A DNA stretch of 64,000 nt from Paenibacillus thalictri (GCF_004307995.1 NZ_SIRE01000003.1:310001-374000), one strand, 5' to 3'. Positions 18,137 through 28,118 are shown, numbered from the stretch's first letter. Program-made: numbers and translations. Notes: generated by a model from the letters alone, not told the origin.

Positions 18137-19054
18137 ATGAACGGATATATCGTAGATCCTGTACGGCTGGGAGGTTATCGGTACGACACGTTGATGTGCG
18201 ACTTGGAATTGCTGACATGCAAGTACCCTTTTGTGCAGGCGGCTGTGATTGGAGAAAGTGTGCTTGGCAATCCGATACCGGCAATCCGGATCGGCACGGG
18301 AGATACGGAAGTGCACTATAACGGGGCGGTACACGCCAATGAGTGGATCACGACACCACTTCTGATGCGATTCGCCGAGCAATACGCGATGGCCTGTGTG
18401 ACCGGGATGCCGCTGTATGGCCGGAATATGGAAGAATGGTACGAGAAAACTTCGCTATGGATCGTACCTATGGTAAATCCCGATGGCGTTCAGCTAGTGC
18501 ACGAAGGGGTTTCGCCGCTGCATCCGTTAGGCGAAGAGCTGGTTGCGTGGAATGGCGGTTCATGCGATTTTTCGGGATGGAAGGCAAATATCCGCGGCGT
18601 CGATCTGAACGATCAGTTTCCGGCACATTGGGAGGAGGAGAGGGAGCGACGGCAGGTGTTTGAACCGGGGCCGCGGGATTTCGGCGGTCTTGGACCGCTG
18701 TCGGAGCCGGAAGCTCAAGTTTTGGCCGTCTGGACGTGCAGCCGGAACTTCCGGCAGGTGCTTTCTTTTCATTCGCAAGGACGGGAAATCTATTGGAACT
18801 ATCGTGATTGCGAGCCGCCGGAAGCGGAGCGGACCGCCAAAAGATTGGGACGGGCGAGCGGTTACGCGCCAGTGCATTTAACCGGCAGCGACGCGGGATA
18901 TAAGGACTGGTTCATCCAACAATTTCGCAGGCCGGGGTTTACCGTGGAGGTTGGGCTTGGCGTTAACCCGCTGCCTGTTTCGCAATTCGAAGAACTGTAT
19001 CATGAAGTCGCAGGGTTGATGCTGGAAGGTTTGAATGTGGAGCAGACCGGATGA
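18137..19054 (+). CDS. M14 family zinc carboxypeptidase (gamma-D-glutamyl peptidase type)
   Basis: 305 residues from the ATG at 18137, 8 nt after GGGAGG; the TTG at 18131 would be too close. The zinc ligands are His66 and Glu69 in HANEW and the His in LSFHSQG; the catalytic Glu is in FTVEVG. VDLNDQFPAHW and NPDGVQL are typical of the branch that cuts gamma-D-glutamyl-diaminopimelate bonds in peptidoglycan peptides. There is no signal peptide or LysM domain, so a cytoplasmic role in muropeptide recycling is plausible. Confidence 0.85.
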   Translation: MNGYIVDPVRLGGYRYDTLMCDLELLTCKYPFVQAAVIGESVLGNPIPAIRIGTGDTEVHYNGAVHANEWITTPLLMRFAEQYAMACVTGMPLYGRNMEEWYEKTSLWIVPMVNPDGVQLVHEGVSPLHPLGEELVAWNGGSCDFSGWKANIRGVDLNDQFPAHWEEERERRQVFEPGPRDFGGLGPLSEPEAQVLAVWTCSRNFRQVLSFHSQGREIYWNYRDCEPPEAERTAKRLGRASGYAPVHLTGSDAGYKDWFIQQFRRPGFTVEVGLGVNPLPVSQFEELYHEVAGLMLEGLNVEQTG

Positions 19055-19150
19055 TTCCGGTCTGTTTCTATGTTTTTGCCGCTTCGATCTGCTATCATAT
19101 AATAGAAACAGCAAAGGTTATTTACCTTGTACTTGTATGAAAGGATCACC

Positions 19151-22100
19151 ATGATTATGAGCTTTCAATTAACCCAACGAGTGATCAGGCAGCTTTGCGG
19201 CCAAGTTTCCTACGAGCTCGGAGAAGAGGTTTTTTATGCCGGCAAAGTAACGATGGCTCATCGCGAACCCGATTCCTCCCTATATGAGGCGACGGTGAAA
19301 GGCCGCGCTGCTTATCATGTTGTAATTGAGATCGATAGCGACGGGGATGTAGTTGCCGAATGTACTTGTTCCGCCGCTTATTCATACGAAAACTACTGCA
19401 AGCATATTGCCGCTGTACTGCTGAGCATTCATGACATTAAGCAGGCTGGAGGGAGAGCGCCGGTGCGCTCGTACGCTTCGCTGCTGCATCCGCAAGAGGA
19501 TGAAGTCCGGACGGGGCAGCTGACCCCGAGAATGGCCCGCGGCAGGTCGGCTGGATCCGACTCAGGGCGGCAGCTTACCCGCGACTTAATCGGTTTATTT
19601 GGCGAAAAGACGCCGCAGCCAAGCGGTTCCCGCACCTTTTTCGAAACAAGGACGCCCCTGGATGTTGAGTTCATCTGCAAACCTTGTGCTTACGGCTACC
19701 GGAAGCAGATTATGGGCATCGAGTTAAAGATAGGCTCCAAACGATTATACATTGTGCACAATCTTAAGGAATTTCTGGAGAAGGTCGATCGTTCGGAAGC
19801 TCATGTTTTTTCCAAACATTTCATATACGATCCGGCCGAACATTGTTTTCGCAAAGAAGACGATGCTGTCATTAGGCAGCTTATCGACATATACCACAAT
19901 CAGAAAGTATACAACGAATCGGCAGGTATGTTTGCGCAGCATAAGACCAGTAGCGGCGGCGACCGGCTGCTGATTATTCCGCCGTATGCATGGGACAACC
20001 TCGTAACTCTGCTCTCCGCAGCATCTCTTGTGCGGGTTGAGCAAGACGGCGGCGTATACGAAGGCATTTGCGTAAGCGAAGATCCGATTCCGCTGCAGTT
20101 TGATTTTGATGAAACCGGAGAAGGGGATTACCGGCTGGATGTCGGCGGAATGGACAAGCTGGTGGTGTTGGAGGACTATGGACTGGTCCTTACGGAAGGG
20201 AAGCTGCTGAAGCTGCCGCCGGGTGGGGGCCGGCGTTTATCCGAGCTGAAGATGATGCTGGACTCGCAGCTTATGCAGCAAATCCGGATTGCCCCCGAAC
20301 AGATGGAGCCGTTTATGCAAAATGTTGTACCCGGCTTCATGAAGCTGGGCAGCGTGCATATCGCCCAAGCGGTCTCGGACCGCATCGTCCAATCCAAATT
20401 GAAAGCCAAATTATATTTGGACAGAGTCAAGGATCGGCTGCTGGCGGGGCTGGAGTTTCAATATGGGGACATCGTCGTTAATCCTTTGGAGAGCGCCGAG
20501 CAGCGGCGTGGCGAAGGCCGAATTCTCATCCGCGACGGGGAGCGGGAACAGCAAATATTGGAGCTGCTGGAACAAAGCCGTTTTGCCAGAACGGAAGGCG
20601 GATATGTGCTGAACGAAGAAGAGGCGCAGTTTGATTTTCTGTACCACGTTATTCCGCGTCTGGAGAAGCTGGCCGATATATACGCTACATCAGCCGTAAA
20701 AGAGCGGGTGCTTGTTAAGATTACCGCACCTAAAGTGAAGGTGGATGTGGACGAACGGACGGATTGGCTGGAGTTCCGGTTCGACATCGATGGCATTCCG
20801 GAGAAAGAAATCCGCGATGTGCTGAAAGCGCTGGAGGAAAAAAGGAAATATTACCGCATGCCAAACGGGGCGTTATTGCCGCTGGAAAACGCGGAGTTTC
20901 AAGAAATCGCCCGTTTCTTTAATGAGATCGGCATTCGCCTAAACGATATTACCGGGAACGAGGCGAAGGTGCCGGTTTTCCGCGGGCTGCATCTGAGCGA
21001 AGCGGACCGGCACGGAAGCGCCGTGAAGATCGGCAAATCGTTGCGCCGTTTGCTGGACAATATGCGGAATCCCGACAGTTTGGATTTTTCCGTGCCGGAT
21101 CATCTCGCGCCCGTGCTGCGGGATTATCAGAAGTTCGGCTTCGGTTGGATGAAAACATTGGCTTATTACCGCTTCGGGGGCATTTTGGCGGACGATATGG
21201 GGCTAGGCAAGACGCTGCAAAGCATCGCGCTGCTTGTCTCCGTACTGCCGGAAATCCGCAGCGAGAAGCTGCCGGCGCTGATTGTGGCGCCCGCCTCGCT
21301 GATGTACAATTGGCGCAATGAGCTGGCGAAATTCGCCCCCGAAATCAAAAGTATCATTGCCGACGGCGACAAAACGGAACGCAGCTTGTTATTGGAAGAA
21401 ATGTCCGGCACGGATGTCGTTATCACTTCTTATCCGCTGCTGCGCAGGGATATCGCTTCATACAGTGGCCGCCGGTTTCATACGCTGATCCTCGACGAAG
21501 CGCAAGCCTTTAAAAACCATGCGACACAGACGGCGCAAACCGTGAAGGAGCTTCAGTCCAGGTACCGCTTTGCGCTGACAGGCACGCCTGTGGAAAATTC
21601 TCTGGAGGAGCTTTGGTCGATATTTGACGTCGTCTTTCCGCAGCTGTTTCCCAGCAGAAAGGCGTTTAACGAGATGCCGCGAGAGAGAATCGCCAGAATG
21701 GCCAGACCGTTTATGCTAAGACGGCTGAAAAGCGATGTGCTGCAGGAGCTCCCCGACAAAATCGAGACGATGCAAGCAAGCGAGCTGCTGCCTGAGCAGA
21801 AAAAGCTGTATGTAGGTTATTTGGCCAAGCTGCAGCAGGAGACGCTAAAGCATTTGAATGCGGAAACGTTTCATAAGAACCGGATCAAAATATTGGCCGG
21901 TTTGACCCGGCTGCGGCAGGTGATCTGTCATCCCGGATTGTTTATCGAAGATTACAAAGGTGGCTCGGCCAAATTCGAGCAGCTGCTGGACATTGTCGAG
22001 GACTGCCGCAGTGCGGGAAAACGGATGCTTGTTTTTTCCCAATTTACCGAAATGCTTGGCATGATCGGGAGAGAGCTCGGCTACCGGGGAGTGCCGTTCT

Positions 22101-22477
22101 TTTATCTCGACGGCAAAACTCCCGCTGCGCAGCGGGTCGAATTATGCGAAAGGTTTAATGATGGCGAACGGGAGTTATTTCTTATCTCGCTGAAAGCGGG
22201 AGGAACCGGACTGAATTTGACCGGAGCGGATACCGTGCTCTTATACGATTTATGGTGGAATCCGGCGGTTGAACAGCAAGCGATGGACCGCGCTCACCGG
22301 ATCGGTCAAAAACATGTGGTGCAGGTGATCCGGCTGGTGGCGCAAGGAACCTTGGAGGAAAAAATGTACGCCCTGCAGCAAAGAAAAAAGCATCTGCTCG
22401 AGGATTTGGTCCAGCCGGGGCAAGAAGTTTTGTCTGCGCTGACGGAGCATGAAATTCGCGAGCTTTTAATGATATAA
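19151..22477 (+). CDS. SNF2-family DEAD/DEAH helicase with SWIM zinc finger
   Basis: About 1108 residues. A SWIM finger (CTCSAAYSYENYCKH) lies near residue 75, followed by a long bacterial SNF2-associated region and a helicase core (about 640-1100). Core motifs: Walker A DDMGLGKT, DEAQ box LDEAQAF, SAT-like TGTPVEN, and in the second lobe LVFSQF, SLKAGGTGLNLTGAD and QQAMDRAHRIGQ. It translocates on double-stranded DNA; the cellular role of the bacterial members is unclear. I chose the ATG at 19151 with AAGGA 5 nt before it; TTG at 19127 is an alternative. Confidence 0.92.
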   Translation: MIMSFQLTQRVIRQLCGQVSYELGEEVFYAGKVTMAHREPDSSLYEATVKGRAAYHVVIEIDSDGDVVAECTCSAAYSYENYCKHIAAVLLSIHDIKQAGGRAPVRSYASLLHPQEDEVRTGQLTPRMARGRSAGSDSGRQLTRDLIGLFGEKTPQPSGSRTFFETRTPLDVEFICKPCAYGYRKQIMGIELKIGSKRLYIVHNLKEFLEKVDRSEAHVFSKHFIYDPAEHCFRKEDDAVIRQLIDIYHNQKVYNESAGMFAQHKTSSGGDRLLIIPPYAWDNLVTLLSAASLVRVEQDGGVYEGICVSEDPIPLQFDFDETGEGDYRLDVGGMDKLVVLEDYGLVLTEGKLLKLPPGGGRRLSELKMMLDSQLMQQIRIAPEQMEPFMQNVVPGFMKLGSVHIAQAVSDRIVQSKLKAKLYLDRVKDRLLAGLEFQYGDIVVNPLESAEQRRGEGRILIRDGEREQQILELLEQSRFARTEGGYVLNEEEAQFDFLYHVIPRLEKLADIYATSAVKERVLVKITAPKVKVDVDERTDWLEFRFDIDGIPEKEIRDVLKALEEKRKYYRMPNGALLPLENAEFQEIARFFNEIGIRLNDITGNEAKVPVFRGLHLSEADRHGSAVKIGKSLRRLLDNMRNPDSLDFSVPDHLAPVLRDYQKFGFGWMKTLAYYRFGGILADDMGLGKTLQSIALLVSVLPEIRSEKLPALIVAPASLMYNWRNELAKFAPEIKSIIADGDKTERSLLLEEMSGTDVVITSYPLLRRDIASYSGRRFHTLILDEAQAFKNHATQTAQTVKELQSRYRFALTGTPVENSLEELWSIFDVVFPQLFPSRKAFNEMPRERIARMARPFMLRRLKSDVLQELPDKIETMQASELLPEQKKLYVGYLAKLQQETLKHLNAETFHKNRIKILAGLTRLRQVICHPGLFIEDYKGGSAKFEQLLDIVEDCRSAGKRMLVFSQFTEMLGMIGRELGYRGVPFFYLDGKTPAAQRVELCERFNDGERELFLISLKAGGTGLNLTGADTVLLYDLWWNPAVEQQAMDRAHRIGQKHVVQVIRLVAQGTLEEKMYALQQRKKHLLEDLVQPGQEVLSALTEHEIRELLMI

Positions 22478-22546
22478 TATAGACAAGCCGGCTAACATCA
22501 ATAGCGATGCTGTCACCGTTCAGCCGATTCGATAGGGGGCGTAAAG

Positions 22547-22780
22547 ATGAGGAAACTGTTGTCTTTAAGGCATTGGTCGCACATTTTTAAACGAGTGTAT
22601 AAACTTATCGTTTCACCGCATGTGCCGTTTGCGCATAAGCTGCTGTTTATCATCCCGGTGCTGCTGTATTGGGTGCTGCCGGACGTGATGCCGTTTACGC
22701 CGATCGACGATATCGCCGTAACGATGCTGGCTGCAGGCTGGTTTGCCAAATGGATGGAAGGCAAGCATGGGATAAGCTGA
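22547..22780 (+). CDS. DUF1232 (YkvA-type) small membrane protein
   Basis: 77 residues. KLLFIIPVLLYWVLPDVMPFTPIDDIAV carries the DUF1232 signature: a membrane helix followed by DxxPxxxIDD. The function is unknown. It has its own ribosome site (GGGG, 12 nt upstream, weak) and ends in a bidirectional terminator facing the convergent Uma2 gene. Confidence 0.85.
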   Translation: MRKLLSLRHWSHIFKRVYKLIVSPHVPFAHKLLFIIPVLLYWVLPDVMPFTPIDDIAVTMLAAGWFAKWMEGKHGIS

Positions 22781-22825
22781 AGTAAGATGAAGGCATACTG
22801 CATCGTCTTTGCATATTGAAACGCA

Positions 22826-22857
22826 AAAAGCTGCGCCGCGGGGCACAGCTTTTCTTT
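22826..22857. terminator. Bidirectional terminator between convergent genes
   Basis: AAAAGCTG (22826-22833) pairs with CAGCTTTT (22846-22853), with a GC-rich inner stem and T-runs on both sides. Confidence 0.8.
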
Positions 22858-23436
22858 TTACAATGATTTAAACACTTCTTGCAGCCGTATAGTCAAATCT
22901 TCAAAAATGCCCACCTTAACGTCATCTTCTTTGGTGTATACCTCGGAGTTGGCGTATTTTCCGTTGTCATCGAGTTTGTATACGTGAACGATCTGTTCGG
23001 AGGGATATACAATCCAATATTCTTTGACACCCGAACGTTCGTAGAGGGTAAACTTGGTTTTGACGTCCTTACGGCTGGTCGAAGGCGAAAGAATTTCCAC
23101 AATCAAATCCGGCGCGCCCTTGCAACCGCGGTCATCCAATTTGGAAGGGTCGCATACGACAACGATGTCCGGCTCGACGACCGTGTCGATGTCTTGTTCC
23201 TTTTCGCTGCCTTTAGGAAGACGGACGTCGAAGGGAGCAGGATAAACTTTGCAGGATTTGTCCTCCAGATAATTGGAAAATCGGGTGGCGATCGCCAGGA
23301 GAAGCTCCTGATGGATTCTTGACGGAGCTGGGGTCATGTTGTAAACGACACCGTCGATAATTTCGCAGCGAACATCGTAAGGCCATTGCAAGTAATCCTT
23401 GTAGGTGAAGTTTTTGCGTTCGAGAGGCATGCTCAT
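22858..23436 (-). CDS. Uma2 (DUF820) family putative nuclease
   Basis: 192 residues from the ATG at 23436 with a perfect AGGAGG upstream. The PD-(D/E)xK-like core is visible as EPDIVVVCD and DLIVEILSPSTSRKDVKTKFTLYERSGV, with Asp, Glu and Lys in the expected order. Uma2 proteins are abundant in cyanobacteria and many Bacillales and are predicted endonucleases with no established role. No restriction or mobile genes are adjacent. Confidence 0.85.
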   Translation of the reverse strand: MSMPLERKNFTYKDYLQWPYDVRCEIIDGVVYNMTPAPSRIHQELLLAIATRFSNYLEDKSCKVYPAPFDVRLPKGSEKEQDIDTVVEPDIVVVCDPSKLDDRGCKGAPDLIVEILSPSTSRKDVKTKFTLYERSGVKEYWIVYPSEQIVHVYKLDDNGKYANSEVYTKEDDVKVGIFEDLTIRLQEVFKSL

Positions 23437-23482
23437 AGGTTCAATACCTCCTAGCGTTTTTCTATAGTATAACATATAACAT

Positions 23483-24580
23483 TTAAATCCGTTCCGGCTC
23501 GTACTCTTCTTCCGGCATCCGGATCCACTTCTTCAGATAACCCTGCTCGTACAACGCTTTAATCGTAATGATGAGTATCGGGGATAAAATCAATCCGGCG
23601 ACGCCAAACAGCGACAAGGAAATCATCATAAACGAAAGCATCGTAAAAGCCGATACCCCCAGCGAATCTCCGGTAATTTTCGGTTCCATGATCTGCCGCA
23701 CCAAAATGACGACGCCAAGCAATACGCTCAAACAAACAGCCAACGTGACGTTGCCGACAACAAACAAATAAATGATCCACGGGATAAACAATGTCGATAC
23801 GCCAAGCAGCGGAAGCACGTCGAAGATAGCGGACAGCAGCGCGATCGAAAACGCATTGTGCACATTCAGGACAAGCAGCGCGATAAAAATTACGATAAAC
23901 GTCAGGCTAATCAGCTTCAGCTGCGCTTTGACATAACCGAGGATACCGATCAGCACGTTTTCTTTCAGAAAATAATAAGCGGATTTAAACGTCTTTGGCG
24001 TCATCTCGCCGGCCACTCGTTTCCACGATTCAATCTCGATGCTAAGAAAGTAAGCGAGGATGATGCCAACGGCAAAATTAACGACAAACGTCGAGACGGA
24101 GGACAGCATATTAAAGGTGCCTGTAAGAAATCCGGCGAACAGTTTTGATGCTTTTTCCGTGATAGTGGTTATGTATTCTTTTATTTTGTCGATAACATCT
24201 TGGGGCAGCGCATCAAGATGGGTTTGGAAAAAATCGGTCCGCAGCAAAATTTGTTCTTGGAGCGCCCTTGTGTAGTCGGGCAACTTGTCCTTTAACGCAA
24301 GCAGTTGGGAAGTGAAAATAAAAGCGGCGCCGGTCAGCGCGCCTAAAATAATCAGAATAAACAAGATGACGGAGATGGCGGTCGCGATCGATTTTTTCAT
24401 CCCCCGTTTATTCATGAAACGGGCGAATGGCTCGATAATCAGGTAAATCACAAAAGCCAAAAAGATCGGTGTGGCGATGCTGTACAAATAGCTGAACAGC
24501 AGCATGAACAGGTAGACGGTAAGCAGCAGCAAAGCAATGTCAAACACCGTTTTGTAATATTTCTTATAAAACGCGATCAT
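23483..24580 (-). CDS. AI-2E family transporter
   Basis: 365 residues with seven to eight membrane helices, typical of the AI-2E/TqsA/YdbI superfamily of exporters. The family moves autoinducer-2, Na+/H+ or unknown substrates, and the name does not fix the substrate here. It is downstream of the HxlR gene on the same strand (30 nt), so the two may be co-transcribed. Confidence 0.87.
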   Translation of the reverse strand: MIAFYKKYYKTVFDIALLLLTVYLFMLLFSYLYSIATPIFLAFVIYLIIEPFARFMNKRGMKKSIATAISVILFILIILGALTGAAFIFTSQLLALKDKLPDYTRALQEQILLRTDFFQTHLDALPQDVIDKIKEYITTITEKASKLFAGFLTGTFNMLSSVSTFVVNFAVGIILAYFLSIEIESWKRVAGEMTPKTFKSAYYFLKENVLIGILGYVKAQLKLISLTFIVIFIALLVLNVHNAFSIALLSAIFDVLPLLGVSTLFIPWIIYLFVVGNVTLAVCLSVLLGVVILVRQIMEPKITGDSLGVSAFTMLSFMMISLSLFGVAGLILSPILIITIKALYEQGYLKKWIRMPEEEYEPERI

Positions 24581-24610
24581 AGGCCGCTCCTTAAGCTCCG
24601 GATGGACGGG

Positions 24611-24970
24611 CTAGCCCCACTTGGCCGCCCACAGCTTCATTTCTTTTAAAATTTGATGAAGATCTTCCCCTTTGGGAGTCAGCTTATATTCCACGGTGAC
24701 AGGCACTGTCGGAAAAGCGGTGCGTTCCAGCACGCCTTGCTCCTCCAGATGGCGAAGCGTGTCGGTGAGCGATTTGGGGCTGATGTTGTTGACTTTGCGC
24801 TGCAGTTCGCCGAAGCGTTTGGTGCCGCTGAACAGCTCCCGCAAAACGAGAAACGACCATTTGCCGCCGATCACATCAAGTGTTTTTTCAATGGAGCATT
24901 CAATATGCGTTGGTTTTCTGGGTATGTAGTTGCTGGCTTTCAGCGGTCTTTCATTCTCCAGTGTGGACAT
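24611..24970 (-). CDS. HxlR-type winged-helix regulator
   Basis: 119 residues. CSIEKTLDVIGGKWSFLVLRELFSGTKRFGEL is the classic HxlR/YodB start with a conserved cysteine (Cys25) near the winged helix, which can sense quinones or electrophiles in some members. SPKSLTDTLRHLEEQGVLER is the recognition region. It probably controls the AI-2E-type transporter that follows it. Confidence 0.88.
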   Translation of the reverse strand: MSTLENERPLKASNYIPRKPTHIECSIEKTLDVIGGKWSFLVLRELFSGTKRFGELQRKVNNISPKSLTDTLRHLEEQGVLERTAFPTVPVTVEYKLTPKGEDLHQILKEMKLWAAKWG

Positions 24971-25178
24971 GACGGACGCTCACCCTTTCTTTAGTTACTT
25001 GAAGGTAAGTAGGTAGCCGTTTTGAATTTATGTGAAAAAGCTTTCACTACTATCCATAATAAAGAACTATTGCGGCAATATCAATAGGACGCGCCGGGGA
25101 ACACATGTTTCTCCGATTAACTGTAAACCCCGCCGGCTGCAGGCGTGCCAAGCAGGACGTCGGAGCGGAGGCGTGTGC

Positions 25179-26081
25179 TCACAGCTGCTCGACCTGCTCG
25201 CGGATATGCGTCAGCAGCTGCGCTAGAGCCGGCTTGTGCGGCTCGTCCGAACGTGTGCAGACGGCGATCGGATTCGCAGGCAGCTCGGCGTCAACATAGA
25301 CGCGGGCGAGGCTGCCGCGCTCGACTTCGCCGCGCACTTCCAGCGCGGACAGCAGTCCCGCGCCGAGGCCGGCCGTAACGGCGCGGATCGTTTCGCTTGA
25401 TCCGCCCAGCTTCAGCGCCGCGGCGGGCGCGGGCAGCCGGTGCATGCGGCAGACGGCGAGCAGCAGCTGCTGCATGGAGCTGCCGTCCTCCCGGACGATA
25501 AACGGTTCGGCCAGCAGCTCCGCAAGCGCAACCTGCCGCCCTGCCATCCGGTGCTCCGGCGGAACGACAAACCATACTTCGTCGGAGAGCACTTCCACAC
25601 GCTCGACGGCGGCGGCTGAACGGGCCAAAGCGCTGGCTCCGCCGACGATGGCGAGATCCGCCTCGAAACGGGAGAGCTGCTCGCAGGCCATCTGCGAATT
25701 CATCGTCGCCACTTCCAGCGCGACATCGGGGAAGCGGCTGCGGAAGCCGGCTAGCCAGCGCGGCAGCAAATAATTGGCCGGCAAATAAGTCGCCGCGATG
25801 CGCAAGCTGCCGTACCGGCCGGCCGAATACAACGCCAGCTGCGCTTCCATGTCGCGCTCCAGGCCAAACAAGCGGCGGGCCTGCGCATACAGCAGCTCGC
25901 CGCCTTCCGTCAGCAGAATGCCGCGGCCTTTGGGAGCGAGCAGCGCAATGCCCAGCTCTTTCTCCAAATTGCGCAGCTGGGCGCTGACCGCAGGCTGGCT
26001 GATGTGAGCCGACTCCGCGGCTTTGGTGACGCTGCCGCATTTGGCCACCTCATAGAACAAACGCAGGGCATGCAAATTCAT
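25179..26081 (-). CDS. LysR family regulator
   Basis: 300 residues. The HTH is MNLHALRLFYEVAKCGSVTKAAE and following residues, and the effector domain spans about 90-295. Its DNA is distinctly GC-richer than that of the neighbours and rich in Ala/Arg codons. It is divergent from the threonine synthase-like gene, with an AT-rich gap typical of LysR control regions, so it probably regulates that gene. CysL-like specificity is possible but unproven. Confidence 0.88.
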   Translation of the reverse strand: MNLHALRLFYEVAKCGSVTKAAESAHISQPAVSAQLRNLEKELGIALLAPKGRGILLTEGGELLYAQARRLFGLERDMEAQLALYSAGRYGSLRIAATYLPANYLLPRWLAGFRSRFPDVALEVATMNSQMACEQLSRFEADLAIVGGASALARSAAAVERVEVLSDEVWFVVPPEHRMAGRQVALAELLAEPFIVREDGSSMQQLLLAVCRMHRLPAPAAALKLGGSSETIRAVTAGLGAGLLSALEVRGEVERGSLARVYVDAELPANPIAVCTRSDEPHKPALAQLLTHIREQVEQL

Positions 26082-26235
26082 GCGCTCGACTCCTTACAGC
26101 TGATTCATCAAAAAAATTGATGATTAGAACAATAATATATATTAGATTTATATGATATTTTCGCATATTTTAAAAGGAGATTCAACAAGCACACAAGGAG
26201 CCGATTTAAAAATATACGGAATGGGGCTGGATACG

Positions 26236-27519
26236 ATGAAATGGATATGCGAAACATGCAATTTGGAATACCCCGGCACACGTGTCGTGTACCGGTGCGA
26301 TTGCGGAGAACTGCTCGATCTGCGGCAGGAAACGCCGGACGGTGATGCCGAACGGTTAAAACGCACGTTTGACAAGCGGTTGTCCGAGCGGTCGACCGTT
26401 TACGCCAGCGGCGTGTGGAGGTATAAGGAACTGATTTTACCCGAACTTCCGGATTCGGCGATTGTTACCAAATTCGAAGGAAACACCGGGATGTACGTCA
26501 GCCAACCGGTGAACCGTTTCGCCGGTCTCCGCCGGGTCCATCTCAAAGCGCTTTCGGAAAATCCGAGCGGTTCGTTTAAAGATCACGGCATGACGGCAGC
26601 GGTGTCGTATGGGAGCTACATGGGATACACCAAGTTTATCTGCTCTTCGACAGGCAACACGTCTTCATCACTGGCGATGTATGCGGCGATGGCGGGACAT
26701 TCCGCTTACGTGCTGCTGCCCGACAAGAACGTTTCACCAAGCAAAATGCTGCAGACGTTAGCATACGGCGCGCAGGTGCTGACCTTCGGCGGCACCTACG
26801 ACGACGGCATTCGCTTCAGCGAACGGCATGGCGCCGAGCTTGGCCTGTACAGCTGCAACTCAATCAATCCGCTGCGGATTGAAGGCCAGAAAAGCATCGT
26901 CTTCGAAGTAGCCCACGCTTTGGGCTGGACGCTTCCCGATTGGATTGTGCTGCCGGGCGGCGCGCTCAGCAATGCCACCGCGCTGGGCAAAGGTTTGGCC
27001 GATCTGCACCGGATCGGCTTGATCGACCGGGTGCCGCGGGTCGCTATCGTTCAGGCAGAGGGCGCCAGCCCGTTCCACCGTATGGTAGAAGGCGGCCGCG
27101 CCGAGCTGGTGCCGGAAGCGGCCCCGTCAACCCGCGCATCGGCGCTGAATATCGGCAACCCGCCCAGCTGGAAAAAAGCGCTGCGTTACGTCGTGGAGGC
27201 GGCGCGAGGCAACACGGTGTCGGTCAGCGACGAAGAGATCATGGAAGCCAAAACCGTGATCGACAGGAGCGGTATCGGCTGCGAGCCGGCTTCGGCCGCG
27301 TCGCTTGCCGGGTTGCGCAAGCTGGTGCAGCGGCAGGTGATCGATAAGGACGAGACCGCGGTTTGTCTGCTTACCGGCAATATGTTGAAAGATACCGCAG
27401 CGCTGGCTGAGGTGTGTTTGCACGGCGCATACGGACAAAGCGGATTAAATCAGCCGGTCCCGGTCGAACTGAAGCACGATGTAATTTCCCGCTGTATCCA
27501 AGATGAGGTACGCACCTAA
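26236..27519 (+). CDS. Threonine synthase-like PLP enzyme
   Basis: About 427 residues from the ATG at 26236. It opens with a zinc ribbon (CETC at about 5-8 and CDCG at about 24-27), as in the archaeal-type threonine synthases. The PLP lysine is in ENPSGSFKDHGM and the phosphate loop is STGNTSSS. It would convert O-phosphohomoserine to threonine, although other beta-family reactions are possible since SFKDR is changed to SFKDH. The start is uncertain: in-frame ATGs at 26152 and 26221 exist and no strong ribosome site fits any of them. A divergent LysR gene suggests specific regulation instead of a hom-thrC-thrB operon. Confidence 0.78.
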   Translation: MKWICETCNLEYPGTRVVYRCDCGELLDLRQETPDGDAERLKRTFDKRLSERSTVYASGVWRYKELILPELPDSAIVTKFEGNTGMYVSQPVNRFAGLRRVHLKALSENPSGSFKDHGMTAAVSYGSYMGYTKFICSSTGNTSSSLAMYAAMAGHSAYVLLPDKNVSPSKMLQTLAYGAQVLTFGGTYDDGIRFSERHGAELGLYSCNSINPLRIEGQKSIVFEVAHALGWTLPDWIVLPGGALSNATALGKGLADLHRIGLIDRVPRVAIVQAEGASPFHRMVEGGRAELVPEAAPSTRASALNIGNPPSWKKALRYVVEAARGNTVSVSDEEIMEAKTVIDRSGIGCEPASAASLAGLRKLVQRQVIDKDETAVCLLTGNMLKDTAALAEVCLHGAYGQSGLNQPVPVELKHDVISRCIQDEVRT

Positions 27520-27591
27520 TGTTTGCTTTCCATCCTCTGTTTCATTACAATAGAGTTTAAATGTAGTAATTATGAAATGGGAGATGCATGG

Positions 27592-27894
27592 ATGAACGTC
27601 AAAATTACTAGAAACGCCGCCAAGATGCTTCGCCAGGAGCTCGACAAAGAAGAAAACAAAGACCTGATTGTGCGTGTTGTCGTCACTCATAAGCATGGAG
27701 ACCACGCTCATTACGGGCTGGGCCTTGATACGCCGACCGATAAAGATGAAGTCGTATCAACGGATAAAGAAATCGACGTGTTGGTGGAGAAAGACGAGCC
27801 GCTTCTGGACGGCATCAAAATCGACTACTTGTACATGCCGCAGGAAGGTTTTGTGATTACCAACCCGGGCAAAGGTAACCACGGCGATCACTAA
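27592..27894 (+). CDS. HesB/YneR-like protein without cysteines
   Basis: 100 residues from the ATG at 27592 (GGGAGA upstream). The fold pattern of the Fe-S carrier family HesB/IscA is visible (MNVKITRNAAKMLRQELDKE), but none of the three ligand cysteines is present, so it cannot bind a cluster like IscA. The middle is His-rich (HKHGDHAHYG) and the end is GKGNHGDH, which could bind another metal. It is coupled to the next gene: the last base of its stop codon is the first base of the next ATG. Confidence 0.7.
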   Translation: MNVKITRNAAKMLRQELDKEENKDLIVRVVVTHKHGDHAHYGLGLDTPTDKDEVVSTDKEIDVLVEKDEPLLDGIKIDYLYMPQEGFVITNPGKGNHGDH

Positions 27895-28118
27895 TGGCTA
27901 AGAATGATATAAGGGTTTGCGATAAATGCAAACATATGAAAATGAAAACATCAGTTTCCAAGCTGCAAAAGCTGGCTCCCGACACGGATATTAAAGTCGG
28001 CTGCAAGTCGTATTGCGGTCCGTGCTCGCGGTTTGCTTTTATCTATGTAAATGGCAGATACGTCACCGGCGCGACCGAAGATGAAGCGATCGAGAAGGCA
28101 AGCAAATATATCAAATAA
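27894..28118 (+). CDS. DUF1450 (YuzB-like) protein
   Basis: 74 residues with CDKCKH near the start and CKSYCGPCSRFAF in the middle, giving the CxxC plus Cx3CxxC pattern of the DUF1450 family common in Bacillales. It is probably a small zinc or Fe-S binding protein of unknown function. It shares one base with the stop of the HesB-like gene. Confidence 0.85.
   Translation: MAKNDIRVCDKCKHMKMKTSVSKLQKLAPDTDIKVGCKSYCGPCSRFAFIYVNGRYVTGATEDEAIEKASKYIK

Noticed and set aside
25291..26040. 249-residue Arg/Ala-rich second frame inside the LysR gene
   Set aside because: Shadow frame caused by the high GC of this gene; the LysR frame carries all family motifs.
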